DNA of 64,000 nt, from NCBI RefSeq assembly GCF_014654895.1, contig NZ_BNBE01000003.1:152501-216500 (forward strand), in the 5' to 3' direction. Within the stretch, counting starts at the first letter, position 1; each line of letters starts with the position of its first letter. The notes beneath the pieces were generated by a model. The model was not told where the DNA came from. It searched no databases and saw only the letters and a program-made list of their open reading frames with translations. Positions 1 to 11,685 of the stretch are shown piece after piece. Source of the DNA: Streptomyces filamentosus (GTDB taxonomy: Bacteria; Actinomycetota; Actinomycetes; Streptomycetales; Streptomycetaceae). The position numbers and the translations under genes are program-made.

Positions 1-3450
<3,450 letters not shown>

Positions 3451-3524
3451 TGCTCGCGTCCACTGTGTTTGTTCTGAAGTAACGAACTCGCCAAGTATCT
3501 GGCTGGAGTTCACATCTTCATAGT

Positions 3525-3643
3525 GTTTCGGTGGTCATAGCGTTAGGGAAACGCCCGGTTACATTCCGAACCCGGAAGCTAAGCCTTTCAGCGCCGATGG
3601 TACTGCAGGGGGGACCCTGTGGGAGAGTAGGACGCCGCCGAAC
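3525..3643 (+). rRNA. rrf: 5S ribosomal RNA
   Basis: It starts GTTTCGGTGGTCATAGCG and ends GACGCCGCCGAAC, so the two ends can pair. The internal CCGAACCCGGAAGCTAAG (loop B/helix III) is the standard 5S core. The length is about 119 nt, as in other streptomycetes. It lies some 75 nt after 23S in the same operon. Confidence 0.95.
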
Positions 3644-3653
3644 AATCATTGTG

Positions 3654-3687
3654 GGAAAGCCCCGCACCATCTGGTGCGGGGCTTTCC
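3654..3687 (+). terminator. rRNA operon terminator hairpin
   Basis: A perfect 16-bp stem, GGAAAGCCCCGCACCA pairing with TGGTGCGGGGCTTTCC, encloses a 2-nt TC centre. It starts about 10 nt after 5S. It has no long U tract, as is usual for high-G+C actinobacteria. It separates the rRNA operon from the Rsm22-family gene. Confidence 0.88.
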
Positions 3688-3725
3688 TGCGTTCCGGGGT
3701 CCTACGTGACTTTTATACTGGAGCG

Positions 3726-4712
3726 GTGAATGCCTCCTCCGCCTCAGCCGACTCCCTGCGCGCCGCTCTCGCCGGACTGCTCGACGGGCTGCCGCCCTCG
3801 CAGGCCGCCAAGGCCGTGGACCGGCTGATCGCGCACTACCGGGGGACGACCCCGACCGACGCGCCCGTGCTGCGCGACCGGTCCGACGTGGCCGCGTACG
3901 CCGCCTACCGGATGCCCGCCACCTTCGAGGCCGCCCGGGGCGCCCTCGACGCGCTGCGGGACGCCGCGCCGGAGTGGACTCCCGGCAGCCACACGGACGT
4001 CGGCGGCGGGACCGGCGCCGCGAGCTGGGCCGTCGCGGAGGCGTGGGACGGGGCCCCGCCGCGTACCACCGTCCTCGACTGGGCCGAGCCCGCGCTCGCC
4101 CTCGGGCGGGAACTGGCCGGCGGGGTGCTGGACGCCGAGTGGCGGCGGGAGCGGATCGGGACCGCGCTGCGGCTCGACGACACCGACCTGGTCACCGTCT
4201 CGTACGTGCTCAAGGAACTCACCGAGGGGGACAGGGCCGCGCTCGTCGCCGAGGCGGCGCGGGCCGCGCGCGGCGCCGTCGTCATCGTCGAACCCGGCAC
4301 CCCGGACGGCTACGAGCGGATCATCGCCGCCCGCACCGTCCTCGTCGACGCCGGCCTCACCGTCGCCGCGCCCTGCCCGCACAGCGGCGCCTGCCCCATC
4401 GAGCCGGGCACCGACTGGTGCCACTTCTCGGCGCGGGTCAGCCGTTCCTCGCTGCACCGGCAGGTCAAGGGCGGGTCGCTGCCGTACGAGGACGAGAAGT
4501 ACGCGTACGTCGCCGCCACGCGGTTCCCCGTGACGCCCGCGCCCGGCCGCGTCACCCGCCGGCCGCAGATCCGCAAGGGGCTCGTGCTCCTCGACCTCTG
4601 CGGGCCCGACGGGCTCCGCCGCGACACCGTCAGCAAGCGCCACGGGACCCTCTACAAGCAGGCCCGTGACGCCGAGTGGGGCGACTCCTGGCCGCCCGCC
4701 GACGAGGACTGA
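3726..4712 (+). CDS. Rsm22-family small-ribosomal-subunit-associated methyltransferase-like protein
   Basis: A 328-aa protein with a Rossmann methyltransferase core. The glycine-rich SAM loop DVGGGTGAASW is at about residues 91-101. Four cysteines (Cys217, Cys223, Cys232, Cys292), the first three in CPHSGAC...DWCHF, match the Rsm22/METTL17 metal-binding set. In mitochondria this family binds the small ribosomal subunit and carries an Fe-S cluster; a bacterial role in ribosome assembly is inferred. The GTG at 3726 was chosen because the open frame runs further upstream through the 5S gene and terminator and cannot all be coding. The gene stands 39 nt behind the rRNA terminator and is convergent with ddaH. 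Confidence 0.85.
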   Translation: MNASSASADSLRAALAGLLDGLPPSQAAKAVDRLIAHYRGTTPTDAPVLRDRSDVAAYAAYRMPATFEAARGALDALRDAAPEWTPGSHTDVGGGTGAASWAVAEAWDGAPPRTTVLDWAEPALALGRELAGGVLDAEWRRERIGTALRLDDTDLVTVSYVLKELTEGDRAALVAEAARAARGAVVIVEPGTPDGYERIIAARTVLVDAGLTVAAPCPHSGACPIEPGTDWCHFSARVSRSSLHRQVKGGSLPYEDEKYAYVAATRFPVTPAPGRVTRRPQIRKGLVLLDLCGPDGLRRDTVSKRHGTLYKQARDAEWGDSWPPADED

Positions 4713-4722
4713 GGGCCGCGGC

Positions 4723-5610
4723 CTAGGGGCGCAGCTCCTGGGTGCAGCACTTCACGCTGCCGCCGCCCTTGAGGAGTTCGCCCAGGTCGATGCCGACCGG
4801 TTCGAAGCCGCGGGCCCGCAGCGGGTCGAACAGGCCCGTCGCCGTCTGCGGCAGCAGCACGTGCAGGCCGTCGCTGACCGCGTTGAGGCCCAGGGCCGCC
4901 GCGTCCTCCGCGGTGGCCCGCAGGGCGTCGGGGAAGAGCCGGGCCAGGACGGCCCGGCTGCCGGGGGAGAACGCCTCGGGGAAGTACATGACCTCGTCGC
5001 GCTCCTCGTCGAGGACGCACAGCGCCGTGTCCAGGTGGTAGTAGCGCGGGTCCACCAGCTCCAGGCCGATCACCGGCCGACCGAAGAACTCCTGCGCCTC
5101 GCCCCGGCAGAGCGGACTGGACCGGAAGCCGCTGCCCGCCAGGATCCACGAGGCCGTCACGGCGAAGTCGCCCTCGCCCTCGTTGACGTGGTCCGGGACC
5201 CTCAGGTCCTCCTCCGCCCAGCCGTTGCGGCGGAACCAGGCGAGGTGCGCGTCGGCCTCGGCGGCCCGCTCCGGATACGCGAAGCGGGCGCCGAGCACCC
5301 GGCCGCCGACCACGGTCGCGCCGTTCGCCGCGAACACCATGTCCGGCAGCCCCGGGTCCGGGTCGAGGAGTTCCACCGTGTGCCCGAAGGCCCGGTAGCG
5401 GTCCCGCAGGTCCTCCCACTGGGCGAGGGCGAGCGGCAGGTCGACGGGCTTCGCCGGATCCATCCACGGGTTGATGGAGTACGTCACCGCGAAGTGCGCC
5501 GGTGGGCACATCAGATAGCGGCGGGGCGAGGACTCGCGCGGAGTGGGGCGCAATCGGGCCTCCTCACGGACGGGCGGCCCGCGGGACGGGCCGTGCTTCG
5601 GTGGAGCCAT
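4723..5610 (-). CDS. ddaH: Dimethylarginine dimethylaminohydrolase (dimethylargininase)
   Basis: A 295-aa amidinotransferase-superfamily hydrolase predicted to turn N-omega-methylated arginines into citrulline plus methylamines. Seen here are the N-terminal RYLMCPPAHF and INPWMD segment, the guanidino-side FAANGA loop, NEGEGDF, the YYHLDTA histidine motif and the C-terminal GGGSVKCCTQE. The catalytic cysteine would be one of Cys288/Cys289. The ATG at 5610 has a GGAG about 10 nt upstream. The ATG at 5511 gives a 262-aa form starting at MCPP but loses the usual RYLM segment. It is divergent from a TetR gene, with a palindrome between them, so repression by that regulator is likely. Catalysis was not tested. 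Confidence 0.85.
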   Translation of the reverse strand: MAPPKHGPSRGPPVREEARLRPTPRESSPRRYLMCPPAHFAVTYSINPWMDPAKPVDLPLALAQWEDLRDRYRAFGHTVELLDPDPGLPDMVFAANGATVVGGRVLGARFAYPERAAEADAHLAWFRRNGWAEEDLRVPDHVNEGEGDFAVTASWILAGSGFRSSPLCRGEAQEFFGRPVIGLELVDPRYYHLDTALCVLDEERDEVMYFPEAFSPGSRAVLARLFPDALRATAEDAAALGLNAVSDGLHVLLPQTATGLFDPLRARGFEPVGIDLGELLKGGGSVKCCTQELRP

Positions 5611-5694
5611 GGTCCGCTCTCCGGGGCCCGCGCGCAGTGGACCGTTCGGGTGGTTCGTGCCGCGCACACCCGATCGACACCCGACCGCCCCCTC

Positions 5695-5713
5695 GCGAGA
5701 CGGCTCGTCTCGC
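5695..5713. promoter_or_regulatory. Candidate TetR operator between ddaH and tetR
   Basis: A perfect inverted repeat, GCGAGACG-GCT-CGTCTCGC (8-bp arms, 3-nt spacer), ends 20 nt before the TetR start codon and lies 85 nt from the ddaH start. GAGACG/CGTCTC half-sites are common for TetR-family repressors. Autoregulation and control of ddaH are inferred from position. Confidence 0.65.
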
Positions 5714-5733
5714 CTGGTGGTAGATTCGGCGCC

Positions 5734-6357
5734 ATGTCCGAGCCCAAGGCCCCCGACGCCTCCCGCCGCAGCGAGCGCTCCCGCCGCGCCATCTTCGACG
5801 CCGCCCTCGCCCTCGTCTCCGAGGCGGGCTACGCGAAGACCACCGTCGAGGGCATCGCCGCCCGCGCCGGGGTCGGCAAGCAGACCATCTACCGCTGGTG
5901 GCCCTCCAAGGCGGCCGTCCTCCTCGACGCCTTCCTCGACCTCGCCGCCCGCGCCGCCGAGGAGGCCGGGGCCGCGCCCGGCGAGACCGAGCTGCCCGAC
6001 ACCGGGGACCTCGCCGCCGACCTCCGGCTCGTCCTGCGCGCCACCGTCGACGAGTTCAACGACCCCCGCTACGACGCCCCCACCCGGGCGCTCGCCGCCG
6101 AGGGCAGCACCGACCCCGAGCTCGGCGCCCGCCTCACCGCCGCCCTCCTCGAACCCCAGCTGGACGCCTTCGCCCGCCGCATCGAGGCCGCCAGGGAAGC
6201 CGGTCAGGTCGACCCCGGCACGGACGCCCGGCTCGCCACCGAGCTCCTCGTCGGGCCCCTCCACCACCGCTGGCTGCACCGCACCGGCCCCCTCACCCAC
6301 GCCTACGCCGACGCCCTCGTCGCACAGGCGCTGCGCGGCCTCACACCCCGCCCGTGA
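5734..6357 (+). CDS. TetR/AcrR family transcriptional regulator
   Basis: A 207-aa regulator. The N-terminal helix-turn-helix is clear: SRRAIFDAALALVSEAGYAKTTVEGIAARAGVGKQTIYRWW in broken form covers about residues 15-55, with the GVGKQTIYRWWPSK recognition helix. The C-terminal ligand-binding part (about 70-205) is alpha-helical and resembles TetR_C_33-type domains. It starts at an ATG 20 nt behind an inverted repeat that is a plausible self-operator. It is transcribed away from ddaH, so a role as local repressor of dimethylargininase is the simplest reading. The ligand is unknown. Confidence 0.88.
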   Translation: MSEPKAPDASRRSERSRRAIFDAALALVSEAGYAKTTVEGIAARAGVGKQTIYRWWPSKAAVLLDAFLDLAARAAEEAGAAPGETELPDTGDLAADLRLVLRATVDEFNDPRYDAPTRALAAEGSTDPELGARLTAALLEPQLDAFARRIEAAREAGQVDPGTDARLATELLVGPLHHRWLHRTGPLTHAYADALVAQALRGLTPRP

Positions 6358-6469
6358 CGAGCGTGAGCGTCGTCACCGGCCCCCGGTTCCCCACTCCGGT
6401 CACCCGGGGCGCAGGATGGTGGGACCATGGGCAGAGCCGAACAGGCGAGCATGAGGTGTGAGGGGATAG

Positions 6470-7243
6470 ATGGGCGACGGCATCGGCCGCTACCGCGGCA
6501 CGGAGGGCAAACTCGCACAATGGCTGCGCAGGCGCCCCAAACGGACCGCGGCCGACGACGGGAACGCCCGAGAGACGCTGCTCCTGGCCGTCGCCGCCGC
6601 CGGACTGCCGCTGGCCCCCGCCGCCCACCCCGTCGGCTACAGCTGTTCCTGTGAGCGGATCGGCTGTCCCACCCCCGGCCGGCACCCGGTCTCCTTCGCC
6701 TGGCAGACCCAGTCGACCACCGACCGCGCCCAGATCGAGCGCTGGGCGCGGAACGAGCCCCGGGCGAACTTCATCACCGCCACCGGCATGGTCCACGACG
6801 TCCTCGACGTGCCGCTGGCCGCCGGCCGGGCCGCCCTCGAACGGCTCCTCGCCGAAGGCGTCGACGTCGGGCCGGTCGCCGAGTCCCCCGACAGCACCGG
6901 CGACGGCGGCCGGATGCTCTTCTTCACCGCCACCCGGGGCACCCCCGAGGACGAGGACGAGTGGTGGCCCTGTGAACTCGACTGCCACCCCGAGACCATG
7001 GACGAGCACCCCGGCCTGCGCTGGCACTGCCGCGGCAGCTACGTCCTCGTCCCGCCCGCCCGGCTGCCCGGCGACGAGGACGACCACCCGGCCGTCGGCT
7101 GGATCCGCGGCCCCGAGCACGCCCTGCCCGACCCGCTGAACCTCCTGGAGACCCTCACCGACGCCTGCGCCCGGCACCTGGCCGAGCGGGACGGCGGGGA
7201 CGGCCACGAGGCCCACGAGATCGCCTGGCCCCTCACCCGCTGA
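6470..7243 (+). CDS. Prim-Pol-like (bifunctional DNA primase/polymerase N-terminal) protein
   Basis: A 257-aa protein resembling the stand-alone chromosomal Prim-Pol-domain proteins of Streptomyces. The features are LLLAVAAAGLPLAPAA, a cysteine pair in SCSCERIGC followed by GRHP, and a WERW-like RWARNEP segment. Next come an HDVLDVP strand where an archaeo-eukaryotic primase would carry its DxD, and a late WHCRGSYVLVPP strand. The DVLD spacing is not a canonical DxD, so polymerase activity is doubtful and it may be a catalytically inactive paralogue. No helicase or other replication gene is near. The start is an ATG with GAGGGGATAG upstream. Confidence 0.7.
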   Translation: MGDGIGRYRGTEGKLAQWLRRRPKRTAADDGNARETLLLAVAAAGLPLAPAAHPVGYSCSCERIGCPTPGRHPVSFAWQTQSTTDRAQIERWARNEPRANFITATGMVHDVLDVPLAAGRAALERLLAEGVDVGPVAESPDSTGDGGRMLFFTATRGTPEDEDEWWPCELDCHPETMDEHPGLRWHCRGSYVLVPPARLPGDEDDHPAVGWIRGPEHALPDPLNLLETLTDACARHLAERDGGDGHEAHEIAWPLTR

Positions 7244-7273
7244 GCCCGGGGCCCGGACCCGGGACCCGTGGAG

Positions 7274-7290
7274 CCCGCCGGCCCGGCGGG
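7274..7290. terminator. Small hairpin between convergent genes
   Basis: CCCGCCG-GCC-CGGCGGG (7-bp stem, 3-nt loop) lies between the Prim-Pol-like gene and the 3' end of the efe-linked lipoprotein gene. It could serve as a terminator for either strand. It is short and lacks a U tract. Confidence 0.4.
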
Positions 7291-7305
7291 ACCGGAGCCG
7301 TACGG

Positions 7306-8334
7306 TCAGGAGCCCTCGACGGACACCACGCCCTGGAGCCGGCCCGCGAACGTGACCGCGTCGCGGTCGGTGCCCGCCGGCTTCACGAGCACGGCCTGGC
7401 TCGACACCCACTCCTTGGTCACCGTGTTCACGACCTCGCCCTTCATCAGGGCCTTCAGCTCCGGACCCACCTTCGGCCGGTAGCCCTTCGCGGTCGTCTG
7501 CCGCTCGAAGTGGCGGCTCGCGAAGAAGACCAGCGCCCCGCCGTCCTCCGTGGCGAGCGCCAGCGGCGCGAAGTCGCCCGTGTCGGCGGCCCGGTCGATG
7601 AACTGCGTGGCCAGGCCGGGCTTGCGGGCGGTACGGGCCCGCTTCTCGCGCCACTGGCTGGTGTGCGGACCGGCGGCGAACGGACTCGCGCCGCCGTTCC
7701 CCAGGTACGCGGCGTACCGCTCGCTCAGCGCGGCGGGCGGGACCGCGAGCGCGTCCGTGCCGGCGGCGACCGGCACCGCGTCCCCCTGCTCCCCGGCGAA
7801 CTCCGGCACGTCGTCCTTGCCGAGGATCACCAGGTGGGCGGCCTTCCACTGCTGGTCGGGGCCGCCCCGGACGAAGGCGACCAGCCAGCGGTCGTCCGCC
7901 TGGGGCGTGCCGTCGTCGCGGCTGGCGTCGGTGTCCGCGACGAACCAGCGCGGCCAGCCCGCCTTCCTGGGGATCAGGAAGCGGGCGTCGCGCAGCTCCA
8001 GCGGCCGGTGGTCCGGATTGCCCTCCGGCTGGGTCACCGACTTCGCCTTCAGCCCGGCCTGGTTGATCGCCCCCAGCGGGCCGGTCACCCGGCCGGCGTC
8101 GAGCGCCGGGTCGTTGGCCTTGTCGGCGCGGTTGAAGGCGGTGACGAAACCGGCCAGGGCCGCCGTCGCCTCGTCGGGCGTCGCCCCCGGCACGACTGCG
8201 GTCTCGCCGTGGACGGTCACGCAGCCGCTCGCCGTCAGTGCCACGGCGGTCGCCGTGGCGACCGCCGCCAGGGTGCCGCCCCGGCGCCGTACCTCAGACC
8301 GCCGGGTCTGCCGCTTCGGCCTCAGCCTTCTCAT
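7306..8334 (-). CDS. Putative lipoprotein at the end of the efe operon
   Basis: A 342-aa protein of unknown function. An arginine-rich N-terminus (MRRLRPKRQTRRSEVRRR) is followed by a hydrophobic stretch and the lipobox-like LTASGC, giving a lipidated cysteine at about residue 38. The remainder is soluble and extracytoplasmic with no motif I recognise. Its first 41 bp overlap the end of the FTR1 gene, so it should be co-transcribed and coupled to efeU. Position suggests a role beside the iron permease, but that is inference only. The next gene is convergent. Confidence 0.72.
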   Translation of the reverse strand: MRRLRPKRQTRRSEVRRRGGTLAAVATATAVALTASGCVTVHGETAVVPGATPDEATAALAGFVTAFNRADKANDPALDAGRVTGPLGAINQAGLKAKSVTQPEGNPDHRPLELRDARFLIPRKAGWPRWFVADTDASRDDGTPQADDRWLVAFVRGGPDQQWKAAHLVILGKDDVPEFAGEQGDAVPVAAGTDALAVPPAALSERYAAYLGNGGASPFAAGPHTSQWREKRARTARKPGLATQFIDRAADTGDFAPLALATEDGGALVFFASRHFERQTTAKGYRPKVGPELKALMKGEVVNTVTKEWVSSQAVLVKPAGTDRDAVTFAGRLQGVVSVEGS

Positions 8335-9172
8335 CGGTCGCCTTCTGCTTCTCCACGCGCACGGACGGACCCGACCCTATCGGGGCGAGGAAGAGCGCGA
8401 GCGTCGGGACCAGATACAGCGCCCACACCGTGACCTGAAGGACCGTCGGGTCGGGCTGGAAGTTGAACACGCCCTTGAGGAGGGTGCCGTACCAGCTGTC
8501 CGGCGGGATCGTCGCCGAGACGTCGAAGGCCCGGTCGGCGAGGCCGCCGAGGAAGCGGGCCTCCTGGAGGTCGTGCACGCCGTACGCGAGGACGCCCGCC
8601 GCCACCACGACCAGCATCCCGCCGGTCCAGGTGAAGAACTTCGCCAGGTTGATCCTGAGCGCGCCCCGGTAGAACAGCCAGCCGAGGAACACCGCCGTCA
8701 GCAGGCCCAGCACCACGCCGGCCAGCGGGGCGTGGCTGCCGTCGGAGGAGGCCCGTACCGACGCCCACACGAACAGGGCGGTCTCCAGGCCCTCCCGGCC
8801 CACGGCCAGGAAGGCGGTGGCGACCAGCGCGCCGGTGCCCATCGCCAGGGCCGCGTCCAGCTTGCCGTGCAGCTCCGCCCTCAGGTGCCGGGCGGTCTTC
8901 TTCATCCAGAAGACCATCCACGTCACCAGGACCACGGCGAGGATCGACAGGGACCCGCCGAGCAGCTCCTGCGCCTCGAAGGTCAGCTCCTGGGAGCCGA
9001 ACTCGAGGCCGGCGCCGAAGGCGAGCGCGATGCCGACGGCCACGCCGATGCCCGTCCAGATCGGCTTCAGGGCGTCCCGGCGGCCGGTCTTCACGAGGTA
9101 GGCGATGAGGATGCAGACGACGAGGCTGGCCTCCAGGCCCTCGCGGAGGCCGATCAGGTAGTTGCCGAACAC
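8294..9172 (-). CDS. efeU: EfeU/FTR1-family high-affinity iron permease
   Basis: A 292-aa integral membrane protein with about seven transmembrane helices. It carries both iron-binding REGLE motifs (residues 10-14 and 126-130), which are diagnostic of FTR1/EfeU oxidase-linked iron permeases. It should pass iron across the membrane after handling by EfeO and EfeB. The C-terminal tail is charged (VEKQKATDEKAEAEA). It starts 18 nt after the efeB stop and overlaps the downstream lipoprotein gene. The operon order efeO-efeB-efeU differs from the Escherichia coli order efeU-O-B. Confidence 0.93.
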   Translation of the reverse strand: MFGNYLIGLREGLEASLVVCILIAYLVKTGRRDALKPIWTGIGVAVGIALAFGAGLEFGSQELTFEAQELLGGSLSILAVVLVTWMVFWMKKTARHLRAELHGKLDAALAMGTGALVATAFLAVGREGLETALFVWASVRASSDGSHAPLAGVVLGLLTAVFLGWLFYRGALRINLAKFFTWTGGMLVVVAAGVLAYGVHDLQEARFLGGLADRAFDVSATIPPDSWYGTLLKGVFNFQPDPTVLQVTVWALYLVPTLALFLAPIGSGPSVRVEKQKATDEKAEAEAADPAV

Positions 9173-9190
9173 GGCGGGCTCCTTCTGGGG

Positions 9191-10462
9191 TTACGAGAAA
9201 AGGGCGCGGCCCCACCAGTCGTCCGCGTCGCGGACGCCCGGCGGGACGGCGAAGACCGCCGAACCGACGTGCTGGATGTACTCGTTGAGGGCGTCCGACT
9301 TGGCCAGGGCGGTCTGCACCCGGACGAAGCCGGCCCGCACGTCCTTCTGGTACGCGAGGAAGAACAGGCCCGCGTCCAGCCGGCCGAGGCCGTCCGTGCC
9401 GTCGGTGAAGGAGTAGCCGCGGCGCAGCAGCGTCGCCCCGCCGTTGGAGTCCGGGTGGGCGAGCCGGACGTGGGAGTCCGGCTTCAGCGCCTTCAGGAAC
9501 GGCTCGTCGTGCTCCTTCGCCTTGCCGACGGCCGCGCCCTCCTTCTTGTCCCGGCCGAAGATGTCCTCCTGCTCGGCGAGCGGGGTGCGGTCCCAGGTCT
9601 CGACGTTCATCCGGATCCGGCGGGCGACCAGGTACGAGCCGCCGGCCAGCCAGGAGGCGCCGCCGGCGGCCTCCGCCGGACCGACCCACACGTGCCGGTC
9701 GAGGGCGGCGGCGTCGCTGCCGGAGACGTTCCGGGTGCCGTCCTTGAAGCCGAAGAGGTTGCGCGGGGTCTGCGCGTTCGGGGTGGTCGAGGACGTCTTG
9801 CCGAAGCCCAGCTGGGACCAGCGGACCGCGACCGTGCCGAAGCCGATCCGGGCGAGGTTGCGGATGGCGTGCACGGCGACCTGCGGGTCGTCGGCGCACG
9901 CCTGCACGCACAGGTCGCCGCCGCTGCGCGCCGGATCGAGGTTGTCGCCCGGGAACCTGGGAAGCTCCACCAGGTCCCCGGGCCGCCTGTCCTTCAGCCC
10001 GAAGCGCCCGTCGAAGAGCGAGGGGCCGAAGCCGATGGTGAGGGTGAGCCGGGACGGCCTGAGGCCGAGCGCCTCGCCGGTGTCGTCCGGCGGGGCCTCC
10101 GGCAGTCCGCCGTACGCGCCCTCGCCGACCTCGCGGCCCGCCGTCATCCGCTCGGCGGCGCGGGTCCACTCCTTGAGGAGCTTCACCAGCTTCTCGCGGT
10201 CGTCGGTGGTGACGTCGAAGGCGGCGAAGTGCAGCCGGTCCTGGACGGCGGTGGCGATGCCGGCCTGGTGGGCGCCGTGGAAGGGGACGGCGGCGCCGCT
10301 GTCGGCGACGGGCGTCGTGGCGTCGCCGTCGCGGGTCAGCGCCACGGCGCCGCCGGCCACGGCGGCACCGAGGGCGAGGCCGCCGCCGGCGGCGAGGACG
10401 GTGCGCCGGGCCGGGCCGGGCGCGGCCCCCGGCTCGTCCGCGCCGGTCGTCCCGGGGGTCAC
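9191..10462 (-). CDS. efeB: EfeB, Tat-exported DyP-type heme peroxidase (deferrochelatase)
   Basis: A 423-aa dye-decolourising-type peroxidase. A twin-arginine signal (ARRTVLAAGGGLALG, Arg19-Arg20) directs it through the Tat pathway. The distal heme-pocket GFKDGTRN lies at about residues 238-245, matching the family GxxDG motif. EfeB proteins act in ferrous iron oxidation or heme deferrochelation outside the membrane; which one applies here cannot be read from sequence. The GTG start overlaps the efeO stop as GTGA (10459-10462), indicating translational coupling. Confidence 0.93.
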   Translation of the reverse strand: MTPGTTGADEPGAAPGPARRTVLAAGGGLALGAAVAGGAVALTRDGDATTPVADSGAAVPFHGAHQAGIATAVQDRLHFAAFDVTTDDREKLVKLLKEWTRAAERMTAGREVGEGAYGGLPEAPPDDTGEALGLRPSRLTLTIGFGPSLFDGRFGLKDRRPGDLVELPRFPGDNLDPARSGGDLCVQACADDPQVAVHAIRNLARIGFGTVAVRWSQLGFGKTSSTTPNAQTPRNLFGFKDGTRNVSGSDAAALDRHVWVGPAEAAGGASWLAGGSYLVARRIRMNVETWDRTPLAEQEDIFGRDKKEGAAVGKAKEHDEPFLKALKPDSHVRLAHPDSNGGATLLRRGYSFTDGTDGLGRLDAGLFFLAYQKDVRAGFVRVQTALAKSDALNEYIQHVGSAVFAVPPGVRDADDWWGRALFS

Positions 10463-11613
10463 TTGACGACCGCCGCGGCGAGCTTGGACAGCGGCTCGGC
10501 CAGCGCGTTGACGCCGTCGGACAGCTCCTTGCGCTGCTCCTTGCCGACCTTGTCGTAGGAGGTGAAGTCGTAACCCGTCTTGTCCGCGCGGTACTTGTCG
10601 AGCAGCGCGTTCAGGGCGGCGAACTGCTTGTCGAGGTCGGCGACGAGGGCGGGGTCGTTCTTCGAGGCGACCGGCTTGAGCAGGTCGAAGGACATCTGGG
10701 CGCCCTCGACGTTGGCCTTGAAGTCGACCAGGTCGGTGTGGGAGTAGCGCTCCTCCTCGCCGGTGACCTTGCCGGTGGCGACCTCGTCGAGGAGCTCCTT
10801 GGCGCCGTTGGCCATGGAGGTGGGGGTGATCTCGGCCTTGCCGACGCGCTTCACCCAGTCCGCGAGGTCCTCGTCGAGGAGGTCGGCGAGCTGCTTCTCG
10901 CGGGCGGTGATCTTCCCGTCCTGCCAGAGCGCCTTCTCCAGGCGGTGCCAGCCGGTCCAGTCCTTCGCCGGGTCCTGCCCCTCCTCCAGGCCGTCCTCGC
11001 GGACGTCGACCTTCGGGTCGATGTCGCCGAAGGACTCGGCGACGGGCTCGGTGCGCTCCCAGCCGATGCGGGAGGAGGCGTACGCCTTCTTCGCGGCCTC
11101 CAGGTCCCCGGCGCGGACGGCGTCGGTGAAGACCTTCACCTTGGGCAGCGTCGCGTCGGCCTGCGCCTGGACGTACTGGCGGTACGAGGCGACGGCGGCG
11201 TCCATCTCGGCGGAGCGCTTCGGGGCGGAGGCGCCGCCGGTGAGGGTCACGGCCTGGCGGATGCCGGAGCCGGTCATGCCGGGCTTGCAGACGATCGCGT
11301 ACGAGCCGGCCTTGATCTCGGCGGTGAGCGTGGCCTTGGTGCCGGGGCCGATGTTCTCGCGCTCGGTGACGATCCGGTCGTCCGGGTAGAGGACGTACAC
11401 CTCGGTGACCTTGGAGCCGCGGTTCTCCACGTTCAGGGTGACGTGGCCGGCCGGGAACTCCTTCTTCGACAGCTCGCAGGAGTCGTCCTTGGCGGTGACG
11501 GTGATGCCGTCGGCGTCCGCCTTGGCGTCGCTCTTCGCGGTGCATCCGGTGACGGCGGCCAGGACGGCTGCGCCCGCCAGGGCGGTGACGGCGGTGGTGC
11601 GGACGGCTCGCAT
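10459..11613 (-). CDS. efeO: EfeO, periplasmic-type iron-binding lipoprotein (cupredoxin plus M75 peptidase domain)
   Basis: A 384-aa lipoprotein with lipobox VTGC (Cys24). The N-terminal part (about 35-125) is cupredoxin-like, with SCELS and YAIVCKPGM metal-site residues. The C-terminal part (about 135-384) is the imelysin/M75 domain with the HxxE signature in GWHRLEKALW (His223-Glu226). EfeO delivers iron to the EfeU permease. It is the first gene of the operon, and an iron-box-like sequence stands 54 nt upstream of its ATG, so iron repression by a DmdR/DtxR-type regulator is expected. Confidence 0.94.
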   Translation of the reverse strand: MRAVRTTAVTALAGAAVLAAVTGCTAKSDAKADADGITVTAKDDSCELSKKEFPAGHVTLNVENRGSKVTEVYVLYPDDRIVTERENIGPGTKATLTAEIKAGSYAIVCKPGMTGSGIRQAVTLTGGASAPKRSAEMDAAVASYRQYVQAQADATLPKVKVFTDAVRAGDLEAAKKAYASSRIGWERTEPVAESFGDIDPKVDVREDGLEEGQDPAKDWTGWHRLEKALWQDGKITAREKQLADLLDEDLADWVKRVGKAEITPTSMANGAKELLDEVATGKVTGEEERYSHTDLVDFKANVEGAQMSFDLLKPVASKNDPALVADLDKQFAALNALLDKYRADKTGYDFTSYDKVGKEQRKELSDGVNALAEPLSKLAAAVVK

Positions 11614-11666
11614 CGACGGCTCCAGGACGAGGAGAGGGGTGGGAAAGGCGCTGAGGCGGACCTAAC

Positions 11667-11685
11667 TTAACCGAGGCTTACCTCA
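11667..11685 (-). promoter_or_regulatory. Iron box (DmdR/DtxR-type) upstream of efeO
   Basis: On the minus strand this reads TGAGGTAAGCCTCGGTTAA, matching 12 of 19 positions of the recalled DmdR consensus TTAGGTTAGGCTAACCTAA. The left half AGGTAAGCCT is the best-preserved part. It is the weakest of the three iron boxes in the window, but position and gene content support it. Confidence 0.7.

Noticed and set aside
3531..3725. N-terminal extension of the Rsm22-like frame
   Set aside because: It would translate the 5S gene and the terminator; the methyltransferase homology begins after 3726.
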